Source of the DNA: Asterella californica
Lineage: Eukaryota > Streptophyta > Marchantiopsida > Marchantiales > Aytoniaceae
Direction of reading: 5' to 3'
DNA: 64,000 bases
NCBI GenBank assembly: GCA_036924285.1
Contig: JAYKYS010000012.1
Coordinates: forward strand, 5,518,001-5,582,000
Position numbers and translations under genes: made by a program. Each line of letters starts with the position of its first letter. Within the stretch, counting starts at the first letter, position 1. Positions 40,833-52,800 of the stretch are shown here, in pieces. The notes below the pieces were generated by a model. That model was not told the origin of the DNA and searched no databases. It saw only the letters and a list, made by a program, of their open reading frames with translations.

Positions 40833-42839
40833 TGTCGTATCGTGGACCGGCTCCTATCTAAAATTCAGACTTCGATGCTTGTCGCTCCAAAGACACTCAT
40901 GAGAAAAACAAACTAGGCCTCAGCTTACGGGCTTTTGGCACAACTTCGGATCTTCACTTTTATCACATAGATGGGTAGAGCTCCTTGTCAGCTTTCCATA
41001 GGCACTTCGTCTACTTCGTTTGGACACCTAGTGGAGAAGTTACAAGACTCGAAAGATGGAGAAAACAAGCTAGGTCCCAACTTATGAACTTTTGGCACCA
41101 TTTCGGATCTTCGCTTTCATCGCATCAGTGGATAGAGCTCCTTGTCAGCATTCCATAGGCACTTTGTCTACTTCGTTTGGATGCATAGTAGAGAAGTTAC
41201 AGGACTCGAAAGATGGAGAAAACAAGCTAAGTCCAGCTTACGGGCTTTTGGCACAACTTTGGATCTTCACTTTTATCACATAGATGGATAGAGCTCCTTG
41301 TCAACTTTCCATGGGCATCTTGTCTACTTCATTTGGACACCTACTGGAGAAGTTATGCGACTCGAAAGAAGGGAAAATCAAGCTAGACCCTAGTTTACTT
41401 GCTGACTGGGTATTTGAGGCTTCAGGCATTATATCAAAGACGCAAGGGGCTTGCTTCATTTATTATTGAGAGAACTTAGTACGTACAGAGACTATTACAA
41501 GGGGGCTGCTTAAGAGGCTTGCTTGTTCTTGCGACCTGTCGGTGGACGTTTTGGAGAATTGGGAAGGTCAATACACGCGCGCAAGGTGTCATCAGGTTCA
41601 GATCTGTGCAGGCTACGCACAAATTAAGACGGTTTGAGAAGAGACGGATCGGGGGTTGTGTTCTGAGAGAAATTGAGACGCAGGAAGCAGATTTGGGATT
41701 TTCAGTTATCTGTGAAGGAGAGTTGGACCGTTCGAGCCGTTCCGGAGTCCAAACTTGCTGTCCTTGGATCCATCGGGATCAGAACAACGAGTTCTTCAGG
41801 AAATTGAAGACGATACGAAGTTTCATCGGACAGTTTGGGAGTTTTGAGTGAAATTGGCTCGCAGGGAAGCGCTTACATCAGATTTTCATTCGTCTGCGAC
41901 CTGAGTTTGGGTTGTTCTTCGCGATCGGTGAGCCAACCTCTTCGTTCTTGGTGCTTACGCGATCAGGGAGTCTTCATCCACGCATAGGAGAAGACTATAC
42001 GTGAATTAGATTGTTGGTTTGGGTGTGGTGAGCAAGTTTGAGCCGTAGGGAGCTGATTTACGTCAGTTTTTTGCAACCTGCGACCAAATTTCTTGCGTGG
42101 TTTTGCAAGGGGAACTCCAAACGACTTGTTTGGAGTCTCGTTAGGTTCAGGGTAGCTAGATCTACCTGCCAGAGAAGACGGATATCAGTTTGGACGATCC
42201 GTTTGTGCGGTGTGTGCGGTTTTAAGCCGCAAGAGGAGTTTTTGAAGATTCGGTCACCTGCGATCGAAAATCGGCGATATCTTGGCTGTTGGAGTCGGAT
42301 CTGAAGGTTTCTTGGGTTAACGATGTCAGCGGAGGAGACTCTATCGGCATCTGAGGAAAGGAGGAAGTCCACAGATAGGTCTTTTTCAGTTTCTTCGCTA
42401 TGGGTTTTGCTCTTTTGAGTTCGTTAGAGTTCTGGTTGGTTATATACAGCTTGTGGTAGCTAGCTTTAGCTAAGAACTTGTACATGGATGTGGTTTGGAC
42501 TTGGGTTTGGATCGCGTGATACTGCTGTGGCTCTGCTTGTTAGCAAAGAGAAGTTTCTCTTGCTTGGAGCTACGCTTCGGTGTGTTTGGGTCAGGGTTGA
42601 GAATCAAGGGTTGTTTTTAAGGGCTTTGAAGCAGGTTACAAACCGCTCTGGTCTGTTTTTCAGTTCTATGCTCTTAGGAGAAAGAACCGGCAGTGTACAT
42701 ACATTTGGAGTGTATATATCGCAGCGTTCGTTTTCGTGGTTGTTTTTCTCTGTCTTGTCTCTGTTTCAACACACAACATCTCCACAACTAGGAACCTCGC
42801 GTTTTCCTGGACATCCTTCACGCAAAATACGACACGACA
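40833..42839 (+). repeat. 5' LTR of Ty3 copy 2
   Basis: 2007 bp, homologous along its length to the LTRs at 11698 and 16176, with numerous substitutions and small indels. Subrepeat units start at about 40907, 41064, 41221 and 41377. Confidence 0.85.
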
Positions 42840-42975
42840 TCGGTGGTGAACTCGACGTGAAGGTATGGGGTGGAGATTTCTTCTGTGTGTGAACTTTGAA
42901 GAAGAGATTGACAGTCATGAGTGGGGATGGGAAAGGTGATGGAGATGGAGCTAGTGGTTAGGTGGGTTGCCGAAG

Positions 42976-43419
42976 ATGCAGTTGGATCCGGCGACTGCAT
43001 CGATGTTCCAAGCTTTCACTATGTTCTTACGGCAGCAACAGTCTGATGAGCGGAAGGAAGCTTTGGCAACAAAGGCGCTACAAGCGATGATCAGCAGAAT
43101 TGACCAGTTTGATGAGACAGATGTCTCAAGGTATTTGAGGCATTATGTGAAGGAAATGGAGCTGAACCGGGTATCAGAAGATGAGATGTTTGAGACGTTT
43201 GAGTTAGCAGTAGCTCCAAAGATTAGGGATCATGTTAAAATGCTAACGAAGCATTTTAACACGGATTGGGAGACGTTTGCTCGTGCCTTGATGGATGAGT
43301 ACTTCTTGGAGGACTCTGATCGGGTCACCAAGAAATCATTCTTGGAGTGGGTTGAGCAACCAAGGAAGGGTTTACAAGCTACTGAGTTGCTCAGAGAGTT
43401 TGAGAAGCAGTTTTCACGG
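42976..43419 (+). pseudogene. Gag, N-terminal part (Ty3 copy 2)
   Basis: Reads MQLDPATASMFQAFTMFLRQQ and onward, parallel to the intact Gag at 13940-14390 (FEYLRCYKMEMD there, SRYLRHYVKEMELN here; ALMDEYFL in both). It stops being gag at QFSR (43419), exactly at the solo LTR junction. Confidence 0.8.
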
Positions 43420-44792
43420 TGTCATGCTACTTGGCGGCTACATGCTTGACTTCTACTCCGACGCTTAGGTTTAGTAGTTCTAGAAGTTAGCTCATACTAC
43501 TTCTAGTTCTTTATGTATATGTTTGACACCTTTGCATACGGTGTTAACACTATTTTGAGTCCTAGTAGGCTGATAGTATGTTAGTTATCTTGTTCAAGCA
43601 TTTGTGCGCTTGTGCAAGTGACTTCTTACTTGTCTATGACGTTCAATGTACATAACTTAGGGTTTCCATGCTGATAAGGGTTTGAGCTCATGGGTTGTAC
43701 TTACTTGTCGCCCATGCACGCTTTCTAGCTAATTTAAGTTATTTTTCAAGGCTATGTGTCATTTTAGGTAGTTTAAGTTTTACGCTAGCACTCTAGGGGG
43801 CTTGACGTGGTAGCCTATGAGTGTAGATAAGTTACCAGGTAGTTTAAGGCACAAAAGGACAGTCAAGTGGAGCTATGAACTCCCATTGGTCCATTTTTGT
43901 CTTTTGTAAAACTCTAAGTATAGAAACAGAGCTCTAGAGTGGAGTTCGAGCATTTGGTGAGGTATCTTCGAAATCTGAGAACACAGGAAGAGAGAGCTCG
44001 TCGTTCCAAGCACTGTCAGTGTAATTTTTGCTCGATTTGGATCAATAAACAAGGAGTTATGCCCAATTGAAGTTCGGATTGTGCTAAAACTGCGTCACTT
44101 TTGTTGATTTTGGGGTTTTCGGTGCCAATTGCAGCAAAATTGAGGAAATCACTTCAAAACTTCGTGGTTGCGTTCACTGTCAGGAGGGCTACGACTGTCC
44201 AAAAAGTTTCGAATCATTTGAGTGATTGAGTAATTCAGGGCGGCCGCTGAAGCAGAGGGGGTCTGAAAAGCTCTTAATCTAGAGCAGCGACTTCAGAGGA
44301 GGAGATCTGGAGTTCTGTGTACATTCAGGAGTCCCAACTTCACAGGGATGTTCAGCATCCTGTAGACTTCAAATACTGTGAGAATATTTGAAATTCATCG
44401 AGCCAATTCTCTGTTCTAGGTCAGAATAGCTGTCTAGGTACCAGAAATTGTCATAATTCTCTTACTCAGAACTTTTCTGTCAACATCTTGGTGCTAGAAT
44501 TCAATCTCAGGCTGAAACTTCATGTGAGTGTTCAGTAGTACCTCATTTACATGTAGGGGAAGTTTAGAAGTCCAAACCTTCATAGTTTTCCTCTCTTTGA
44601 GTGTCAAAGTTCACCGTCTAAACCTATTACTACTAGTGAGACCTAAATTTCACTTTTTGAGCATATTAGAGGATCCTACACTCCTGTGTGAGTGTTTATA
44701 GCTCCTGTTGTGACCTGAAAGCCAACCTCTTGAGTAAACAACCACAGCCAGAAGCCCGGCGCTTTCCTAGGTAGACGGATCACACTCCGACA
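43420..44792. mobile_element. Solo LTR inserted in gag, 4-bp target duplication ACGG
   Basis: 1373 bp beginning TGTCATGCTACTTGG and ending CACTCCGACA, with inverted ends TGTC...GACA. It is flanked by ACGG at 43416-43419 and 44793-44796. Removing it plus one ACGG joins the gag frame as QFSRLIRMEKLT, matching QFSQLPRVDKLT of the intact Gag. No internal coding is present, so it is a solo LTR made by LTR-LTR recombination. An AATAAA signal is seen near 44043. The strand of the parent element is not settled, although the AATAAA suggests plus. Confidence 0.8.
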
Positions 44793-44796
44793 ACGG

Positions 44797-46023
44797 CTGA
44801 TCAGGATGGAGAAGTTGACGTTGCAATCCAACAAGACAGAGCTATTTCTTCGGGCTGCAGATGAGAAGTTGCAGGAGAAGCTAGAGGTACTTCTGGAAGA
44901 CCAGGAAGAGGACGATGGATTGACCAGTAGCTGGAAGAAGGTTGAAGAAGCTGTTGGTCTGCTTATCAAGAGGGAACGGAGACGAGAGAAGGAGACTGAC
45001 ACCAACATCGACTGCTGTAACACCTGTTCCTGTGGTCCGACCAGTGGTTCCTGTTGCTAGACATGTAGTACCAGTTGTTCCAGTTGTTCCAGTTGTTCTA
45101 ATTGTTCAAGCACCTTGGTATCTCCGAAGAAGGATGATTCAAACCTTGAGTAGATTTTGCGTGGAATGCGAGATCTGCAGATCAAGCTCACAAGATTGGA
45201 AGAGAAGGGATCTACAAGCGGAGCAAGACGGATTGTGAAGCAAGGCTGGATCCAGTGGTGTATCTGGTGCGATGGTACTGATCATCCGCGCAGAGATTGC
45301 AAGGAGTTCACTGATATTCTGCAACAAGGAGTGATCTTTTGGAAGGATGGGAAGGTAGCGGTGAGGGATACTGGTGCACTTCTTCAGACCAACTTTGGTA
45401 GAGGAGGGATGAAGAAGTTGGTTGAGGACCACCTATCAGCGCAAGCAGTTGCAATGGTGGAAGCTGGAACTTATGGCACGAGAGTTGAGGATCAAGTTGA
45501 GAGAGGTTTTAACGGACAAGTTGAGCCGAGTGGATTATGGTCATCTGCCATCTCCATGAAACAGAAAGGGAAGATGACACGTGAGACGTTGCTGAGAACA
45601 GCTGATACGATCCGGAAGGATACTGGATGGGAGGATCCGATAGAAGCTCTATCGATGCATGCTTACATCGCCAAGAACCAACACGAAGCGTTGTTAAAAG
45701 AGAAGAGAAGGCGAGATTCAGAGGATGCAGGGGAAGGAACTTCTTCCAAGAGACAGACTCGAGGGGAGAAGGTTCGTCAAGAGCTTCGGGATGCAGGAGC
45801 TCAAGATCTACCGATGGATGATGCTCCTTCTCCATCGAAGGAAAGAGTGAAGGATTCTCAGAAGGAGAAGGGTAAGCCGGCTGCATACAAACTACAGTCG
45901 GACATCGAAGCTTCAACAGACTTGAAGGGAGTATTGGAAGATCGCATTCTGAATGCGAAGATGGAGTTTACCTTGAGAGAAGTGTTGGGCATTGCTAAGC
46001 GTGAGTTTAGCTATGAAAACTGA
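44797..46023 (+). pseudogene. Gag, C-terminal part (Ty3 copy 2)
   Basis: Continues gag from EKLTLQSNKTELFLRAADEK through an acidic stretch. The frame changes between about 45000 and 45160 (a proline/valine-rich low-complexity run), then reads on from RDLQIKLTRLEEKG. A zinc knuckle CIWCDGTDHPRRDC (CX2CX4HX4C) is intact. The rest is charged linker ending LREVLGIAKREF, equivalent to REVLGVTTTGVHD in the other copy, then a premature stop at 46021. Confidence 0.78.
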
Positions 46024-46453
46024 GAAAGAGTATTTGACTCGAGCAGTAGTGGTGGTTGAAACTGATTGCTTGCCGTTGTTAGGGATGATCATGAATTGTT
46101 CGACTCCTGATATTGCGATGTTACGATGGATCGCGTATATCAAGTCGTTGAACCCGGAGTTTAGACATATCGCAGGGAAGGATAATCCGATGACGGATAT
46201 GTTATCTCGGGCTCGATATGATGGAGAGGATGAGATGGTAGAAGACATTGACGACGTGGTTACAGAGTTCTATTCGATTGCACAGACAGGAAGGGAAGAT
46301 GAGTTATTTGTTGAAGGGTTGTATGATGGTGATTTGCTTGATATCGGGAGGTACCTTAGTATGATGATTAAGCAGACAGCTTGGACGGATGAGAGGTTTC
46401 GGAGAGTTCGAAGGAAAGCTGAAGAGTTTACACCACGAGCTGAAGAAATATAG
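46024..46453 (+). pseudogene. Ty3 RNase H C-terminus fused after gag
   Basis: The frame reads EKEYLTRAVVVVETDCLPLLG, DIAMLRWIAYIKSLNPEFRHI and NPMTDMLSRARYD: the last third of a Ty3-type RNase H with the usual (A)D.LSR end, then the acidic linker that precedes integrase. Protease, reverse transcriptase and the first part of RNase H are missing between gag (about 46010) and this piece, an internal deletion of roughly 2 kb or more compared with a full Gag-Pol. Confidence 0.75.
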
Positions 46454-46808
46454 TTTTAATGTAGATTGAACAATAGAGAGTTCGATAATTCATTCGTAAT
46501 CTGAAAATAAAATCATTATTTTGACTCTCAAGTATCAATAATCACTATAGACATATTATCTCTTGAGATCGAGAGTATATATCTTTAAGAGATCGTACAC
46601 GTTTGTTGTTGTTACTTAAAATAATTTCATAAGAAAGAGAAAAGTACAGACTTACTTTTTATTTTTTTTTGGTACCAAAAACTTGAGCCATTACACAAAA
46701 ATGAGAGAGCTAAAGAGAGCTCCACTTGATCGGACTCAAATACTCCAATCTTTAACAGACCTTGTTACTCACCAACAAAGAGTGAGGTATACATCAGCCA
46801 CCAGATCA

Positions 46809-46857
46809 AGAGTATTGTTGAGGACACATGATTTCATTGACTCCTCAACAATACTCT
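46809..46857. repeat. Perfect 16-bp-stem hairpin
   Basis: AGAGTATTGTTGAGGA at 46809-46824 and its exact complement at 46842-46857, with a 17-base loop. Confidence 0.8.
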
Positions 46858-46993
46858 AAGGTTTTTGATCTCGTGATGAACAAGAGATCGAAGGTCTTTC
46901 CAACTAAGATTCTTTAACTATTATTGTTATTATTTTTTATCTTAGCATTGCATTGCAAGAAGTGTCCACACGAATACTAGAATATGTCATACT

Positions 46994-47027
46994 CTTGATC
47001 AACTCTTGATATCGAGAGTTGATCAAG
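46994..47027. repeat. Perfect 13-bp-stem hairpin
   Basis: CTTGATCAACTCT at 46994-47006 and its complement at 47015-47027 around TGATATCG. Together with the hairpin 150 bp upstream and similar 'GATC..GAG' words, it suggests a foldback or MITE-like element. Confidence 0.8.
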
Positions 47028-47578
47028 AATTGAGCATATTTTAATTTATCGACATTATACATGCAACATGTTGTCGACTTACATGTTGAGTATCAAGTGG
47101 ACGAACTCCTCTAGATATAAATATTTAAAAAAATTACTTTTCTTATGGATTTCTCTTGTTTTTAAACCATTGAGAGTATAAAGACCGTTCGTTTGCACTC
47201 TCTGTCCTTTCATTGTCCTTGTACACTTTTGGAGTGCGAGCTAGAACAAGAATTTCAAGAAACTCCAAGATGTTTAGATTTGAGTATTTGCGGGATCGAC
47301 TATGAGTGGACGGAATCACAAGATCATGAGGTCATGTGTGACTGCTTGTGTACAGTCGAAGCACTCTGTGACCGACTTGTTTCTGCTGTATATTTTTCTG
47401 CGATCGCTAGTTGTCATCATTGTCGTGCACAATTTCACTTCATAATAGATTCTATTCGTTGTAGAGTAAACTCAGATTCTTTGATATCGCTGTCATCATC
47501 ACGTTTGTTGCAACTTATCACACATTTTATTATCCCTCACACTCACATTTTTTGTAGTCTTTCAGAGTCACTTCAATG

Positions 47579-47716
47579 AATAGTTGTTATTTTTTGTTTC
47601 TTTTGTTTGCAAGTGGTTATGATCGTCTCATTAGTACCATATCCACGAATAGTTGTTATTTTTTGTTTCTTTTGTTTGCAAGTGGTTATGATCGTCTCAT
47701 TAGTAACATCTCCACG
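47579..47716 (+). repeat. 69-bp tandem duplication
   Basis: Two copies (47579-47647 and 47648-47716) starting AATAGTTGTTATTTTTTG and differing at two or three positions. The period is a multiple of 3, so the overlapping plus frame (47576-47842) repeats the peptide SCYFLFLLFASGYDRLIS; I do not regard it as a proven gene. Confidence 0.85.
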
Positions 47717-49740
47717 AAGCCTTCTTGTTTGTACATGACAAGTTGTATTTCATTATCTTGTCTGTGTTCACCACTTTACAATCCACGCCCGGTTCTTGTA
47801 TTGATGATTTTTGAGCTCACATCTTGCTCGTTCGCACAGTGATCATTTTCTCATTTGAATTTATCATTGTATCGTTAGCTACGTTGTTTGTAGACCATGT
47901 CTGTTGATTTCGGTGCTACCATTCATCTTGTTGGACATTGTGACATACAGCTCACAGTCTTTTTTTAATTGTGTTCTCATTACACTTTGGTTACACTCGG
48001 CTTCGGTTTATACGATCCTTGTTAAGATTTATTGTTTGGCATAATACTCACCGGTGCTTTATTGTTCGTGTTGAGTTCGGATAATGACTGACTGATTTAT
48101 TTCTGAAGTGTGACTAAGTTCTTGTTGTCTAAACGCTCTCCTATGTTTTTCCTCTCGTGCTTATGATCATGTTCTTGCTTAGTGCAAGTATCAACATCAC
48201 AATTTTAGATACAGGTGCGCAGATGAAGGTCGATTACAACCTTCTACATCGAGTTTTGTTGAGTTGGTAACTCTGATAGTTTCGTGCTTGCGTTAGTGAG
48301 TTTTGCTAATGATTTAGCTTGGGTTGCAAACTTTCAGACTCCGACTTTTACTTTTGAACGTCTAAGTTTTCTATCACTTGTATTATCGTCAGAAGAAGAG
48401 AGCGCAGAGGATGTTGGTTTATTTAGTAAACAAGCAGACGTCTATCAAGATACTTGGAATGAACCTCGATTAGGTACCGTCCACACACTGTAATTGATGG
48501 ATTCTAGAAATTCTCATGGACAAATATTGCATTCATTATTTCTCAGCGTATGCTTATGCTCCAAGAGTGTGAACTTACGTCTCATTGATGTGCTTATGAG
48601 CATATAGTGGTAAGTCATGATTTTGTCTTAAAAAGTTCACGTTATAAGAGCATATGCAAAATTCGTAGATTATGGATTTTTTGTGTCTCTCCTCAACTCT
48701 CACCTCGAGAAGGTTGTTATAGCTCATAAGCCACTCTAGGCAAGCACTCTTGCTATCTATAACTCATAAGACTAGTGCATAGAATGGAGATTCATGAATA
48801 TCGACCCTTAATATCGAGAACCAGACATTTTCCATCGAGAGTTTTACATGCTGCACGCTGCATGTCTCATTTACATATCGAGTTACATACACCACGTCTA
48901 GAGAACATACAGCTATATCTTTTGTTAATATTTAACAATATCTTTAAATTTTTTATTATTTTTTAAATTTTTAACTATATCTATATTTAATAACATAAAT
49001 AAGAAAAAATTTCTCTCGTCTATGAACCAAGTTTGACTCCTCTCACATGACAAACGCCAATCCCATCTGCAACTTTTTTTATTCTTTTGTCCTCTCTGTC
49101 CAGCCAAAACTTCTGGTTCCATTCATGTTGTAAAGGTGGATGCAGTAGTCGTCACAACTCTCAAATATATATTTGCTAAGAACTGATACAAGTATGTGAG
49201 ACAAGAATCCTCATTACCTCTTGATACATATCATCAGGCGGTTCAAGCAATCTCTACTGACGATTCACATTTGCAACGAGATGTATTCCGTTATTAACAA
49301 GAATTTGCTTGATCACATCTTTCTTATCGATGTATTGCTTGATCACATCCCGGACTGGTTGTCGAGAATCAGTCACTTTGTCTTGTCGTTTTTCATTTCA
49401 TTTCTTCGACCGTGACTAAATATCTTTGCTATAGAAATCATCTAAATAATTAAATACACATTCAGACCATATATGCTAAGAGAACTGATATGTGTAAGCC
49501 GATGGTCCCTAGCATAACAAAGTGACTAGTTTCACCATCTATAACCAGTCAGATGTGATAAAACTCAATGAACTTACTAAGGGTGTGATCAAGCAAATTT
49601 CTGCCATTATTGATCAATGGTGACAGAACTTAGATCTATTGCCATAGTACTACCGTCTCCTACGCCTCTCGAGAGTATTCGAATATCCTGCCCGAAATAT
49701 ACCTACCCTATGTCTAGCTACTTGGCATGACCACCACAAG

Positions 49741-49815
49741 CCAACCCCTGCCGGCAGGGGAGTCGAACCCCACACCAGGTTTACCAGGCATGATAGGCGG
49801 GCTGGTCGCGCGATA
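49741..49815 (-). repeat. tRNA-related SINE-like box B region
   Basis: On the minus strand, GGGGTTCGACTCCCC (49771-49757) contains an exact box B (GGTTCGANNCC) with a T-arm-like stem. Immediately upstream, TGGTAAACCTGG resembles box A, but the spacing is too short for a normal tRNA and the acceptor stem has no partner. A tRNA-derived SINE or tRNA fragment is most likely. Confidence 0.35.
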
Positions 49816-52800
49816 TCTGATCATGAACGCAGTGACAAACTCCGGAAGTAGAGGCTGCTAAAAATCCGCTGCTCCGGATCCGGATCTGCTGCTAAATCCG
49901 CATGTTCTACCGATTTATACCTCGTCCAAAGTTAGAAAATATTGCCAACCGAGTTACAACCAGTTCTTGCACGCACCAGACTTGGCGCATCCCAGAGTGT
50001 GTTTCGATTTCTTGCTAAGCGCTAGCGTAGTCATATTACAGAAGGATCTGTTTCCCCTGAACATGCAAGTCTCCAAGAGTACGTTTCTTCGTGGTTTGGA
50101 CCAGCCCCAGTAAGTTAAGTTCGCAGGTATAGACTTGATCAAGCCATGCGCCATTGATAGTTTCTTACTGATGGCGCTTCCTTCATCAGGCTCTAGACCG
50201 GCTACCGGCTACCATCAGTTATACGTGGCAAACGCTAAGGCGGACAAGGAACGTACATCACCAGGGTCTGCTAAGGAGAAACAATGGCGCAGGGCCGATC
50301 AAGTCTATACTTGGTCCAGTTGGTGTCTCCATTGCCAGTGTCGGGTTTTAGTGAATCTCCGAAAACTGTGTAAAGCAAAGTTGGCCCGTTTCAGTTTTCC
50401 ACGGTGTCCATCGCAGGTCAGCCCGTTGGGTAGCAAGATATATTTCGCCAAAGCATTTATGAATCTCGATCCAGAACTTCTACTGCAGTATTAGTTCAGC
50501 AACTTCGGGAATGTGTTCATATTTCCCCAATTTACCGTTCCAAGGCTGTTCTAAGGACCACTCGCGTATGGATCTAAAATCCTTTGTAGGACTAGGGAGT
50601 CTGCAGACTGGGTGCCTATAGCTTCCAACGTGTTCCAGTCCACGTCAGTACCGTCTACACACAGCACTACCGTAGAAGTTTACCTGACGTTGACGGAATC
50701 TCCCGACTCATAAGCAAATGTAATGTTCTGTATAGCACACCCACCACGTATGTATATGTAAATAGATTTTTTTTTATAGATTCCTTTCTTCTTGACCACG
50801 TAAGACAGAACGTGGTGCTTGGTATGTACAGTATCTTCCACCACGTATGGAAGTGTATATATGTTCCTTTCGTCTTGAACCACGTACGCACAGAACATGG
50901 TTCTCGGAATCTACAGTTATCCCGACTGACTAAGTACACGCTGGTAGTTCATGACCTCTAACAAATAACAACATCAGTTCCTGCATGAATAAGGTCAAAT
51001 GACACTCTATGGAATTGGTGTTATCCCCCGTGCTATACCACTTTCCCTTCGGACTGAAAGAATCAGTTTCAGACATTGTGATAACACAAGCTCCAAACTC
51101 TCGGCTTCGTTTACTCTTGACGGTAGTAAGAAACGAAGGAAATTGACAGTATGGAGAGCGTTATTTCCCGTTATCGAACATCCTCAAATCATTCTTACCA
51201 GCAGCACACCGATACCAGTGTTGCAGAGAGGAATGTGGATGTAGAGCATGAAATCAAAAAGTCTGCGAAGAGCTGGAACATACTCCATGCTATAGAAAGT
51301 TCGCAGGATGATACAGCATAAAGTATCTACTGTAACGTACATAATTAGACGAAGCTAGCTAAGGTAATTAACATCGATATCGTAGAATGTCCAACGGTTC
51401 TACTGGACAGTGAAGGCTGGGCTCGAATTGAAGCATCACTGCACCTGCGGATGTCCTTGAGGAAGGTCTCATTATTGACTGACTATACCACCGTTCTACC
51501 AGACGGGGAGAACACCACTCCAGAGGTTGTGATGAGAAGCGAATTCAGAAGTAGAATTCTAAACGGTGGATTTGCAATCGGACTTGTTCTAGTCATTGCA
51601 GAACTTCTCATGGACGGGAACTATCACACCTCAATCTCTGGCTAATGGTCAGTGGTCCATGTGTGTTTCACAGACCTGACTAGTTCTCTGTCGCTGTCAC
51701 AAGCCAAGAGCTTTTTCACACTGTTTGGTTCTCTAACCCATAGTCTGGAGATCTAGAGGTGTTGGCGTGCTCTACGCATGTTTTAGCAGGCCCAACATTC
51801 CCGCAGGCTCTTGGCATCTCTCTTGGGACAAGTTAAAGATATGATACACAGATCTTCGATCGCATTCACTCGTCCATCAAAACTATATGTCCAAAGTTTA
51901 AATATACACATCAAAGAGTTGTATACGTAGTTACTGAGAAAGGTATGATGGCGTACTTGGAAACTGCAACATAATTATTGCAAGTTCGCGCTTCCAAACT
52001 AAAATGGCGAGGTTACAGGATTATCAGCTTCAAAGTTAATCACTCAAGGAACTCAGTTTTCATTCCCTTGAAGAATGATGGACTAAAATCCTAGATAAGC
52101 AGTGGAAAACCAAGCGGCATTATGCTGAGAGCATGGTTAGGGCGAGGAATAAGAACAGGCCGCTGGGCTGATTACACTTGGAATTTGGAATTCAACTGAG
52201 ACCTGGGCTAACACGACAAGCTCAGTGTCAGACTCACACCGAATGTTTTGCTGACCTTGGCAGTCGCTTGTTTCTACTTTGTCCTGGGAAACGCGTGAAT
52301 CTTAGCAGAAGTGGACGATAAATCAACATCACGAAACAGTAGTTAACTGTAACGGTCTTGGATTTGATCATGAGGGCCTGGCTTTCTACTCGCCAAAAAT
52401 TATCCCCAAACTTCTCGGGGGACTGAATTTCATGGCACGGATCTCAGAGAAGAAGATGTTGTGTACAATTCGCCAAACTTCGTTGACTCCGGTGATTCGA
52501 GAGCAAGTATGTGTTATACTTTGTACGGCTATCAAACCACCCTTCCTGAAATGCATCCCTGGGCCCCGCCCCCACCCCACCCCACCGGGACTGAAGGGCG
52601 AATCAGCCCGTTGAAACAAACACATCAAAACCTGTGCCATTTGGAAAGAGAAGAGTTTCTCGCGCCGCAAGACTCTGCAACATATTCAGCAATGAGAATT
52701 CAAATTCTCCGAATCCGAGCATGTTAAGGCTTGCGGTGAGAGTTGTCTTGTAGCACTGAGAAGTGACATGTATGCTCGAAATGAAGATACTGTTAGTAGG

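Larger units (their letters stand above)
40833..46453 (+). mobile_element. Ty3/gypsy element copy 2: 5' LTR, gag, RNase H fragment; 3' end lost
   Basis: Same family as the element at 11698. The 5' LTR is 40833-42839 (TGTCGTATCG...ACGACA), with the 157-bp subrepeats and the same tRNA-Trp primer site (TGGTGAACTCGACG at about 42843). Gag begins near 42976, is interrupted by a solo LTR (43420-44792), resumes at 44797 and runs to about 46010. The frame then passes into the end of RNase H. Most of pol is missing and no 3' LTR is found; similarity ends near 46450. The LTR is clearly more diverged from the 11698 LTRs than those are from each other, so this is an older copy. Confidence 0.82.
46454..49740. 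other. No recognisable gene; hairpins and a tandem repeat
   Basis: AT-rich. It holds the inverted repeats at 46809-46857 and 46994-47027 and the 69-bp tandem repeat at 47579-47716. Frames such as 47193-47579 and 48284-48493 have no domain I know. The hairpin-rich part (46450-47100) may be a MITE. Confidence 0.4.

Noticed and set aside
47193..47842. Adjacent plus-strand frames as a membrane protein gene
   Set aside because: The hydrophobic repeat peptide comes from a T-rich 69-bp tandem duplication, with no supporting motif or splice pattern.
49741..49815. Complete tRNA gene on the minus strand
   Set aside because: A T-arm is present but the acceptor stem has no 5' partner, and the anticodon and D arms do not fold.
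50135..50494. 119-codon open frame as a gene
   Set aside because: No recognisable domain, no neighbouring exon structure, and its length is within chance for this region.
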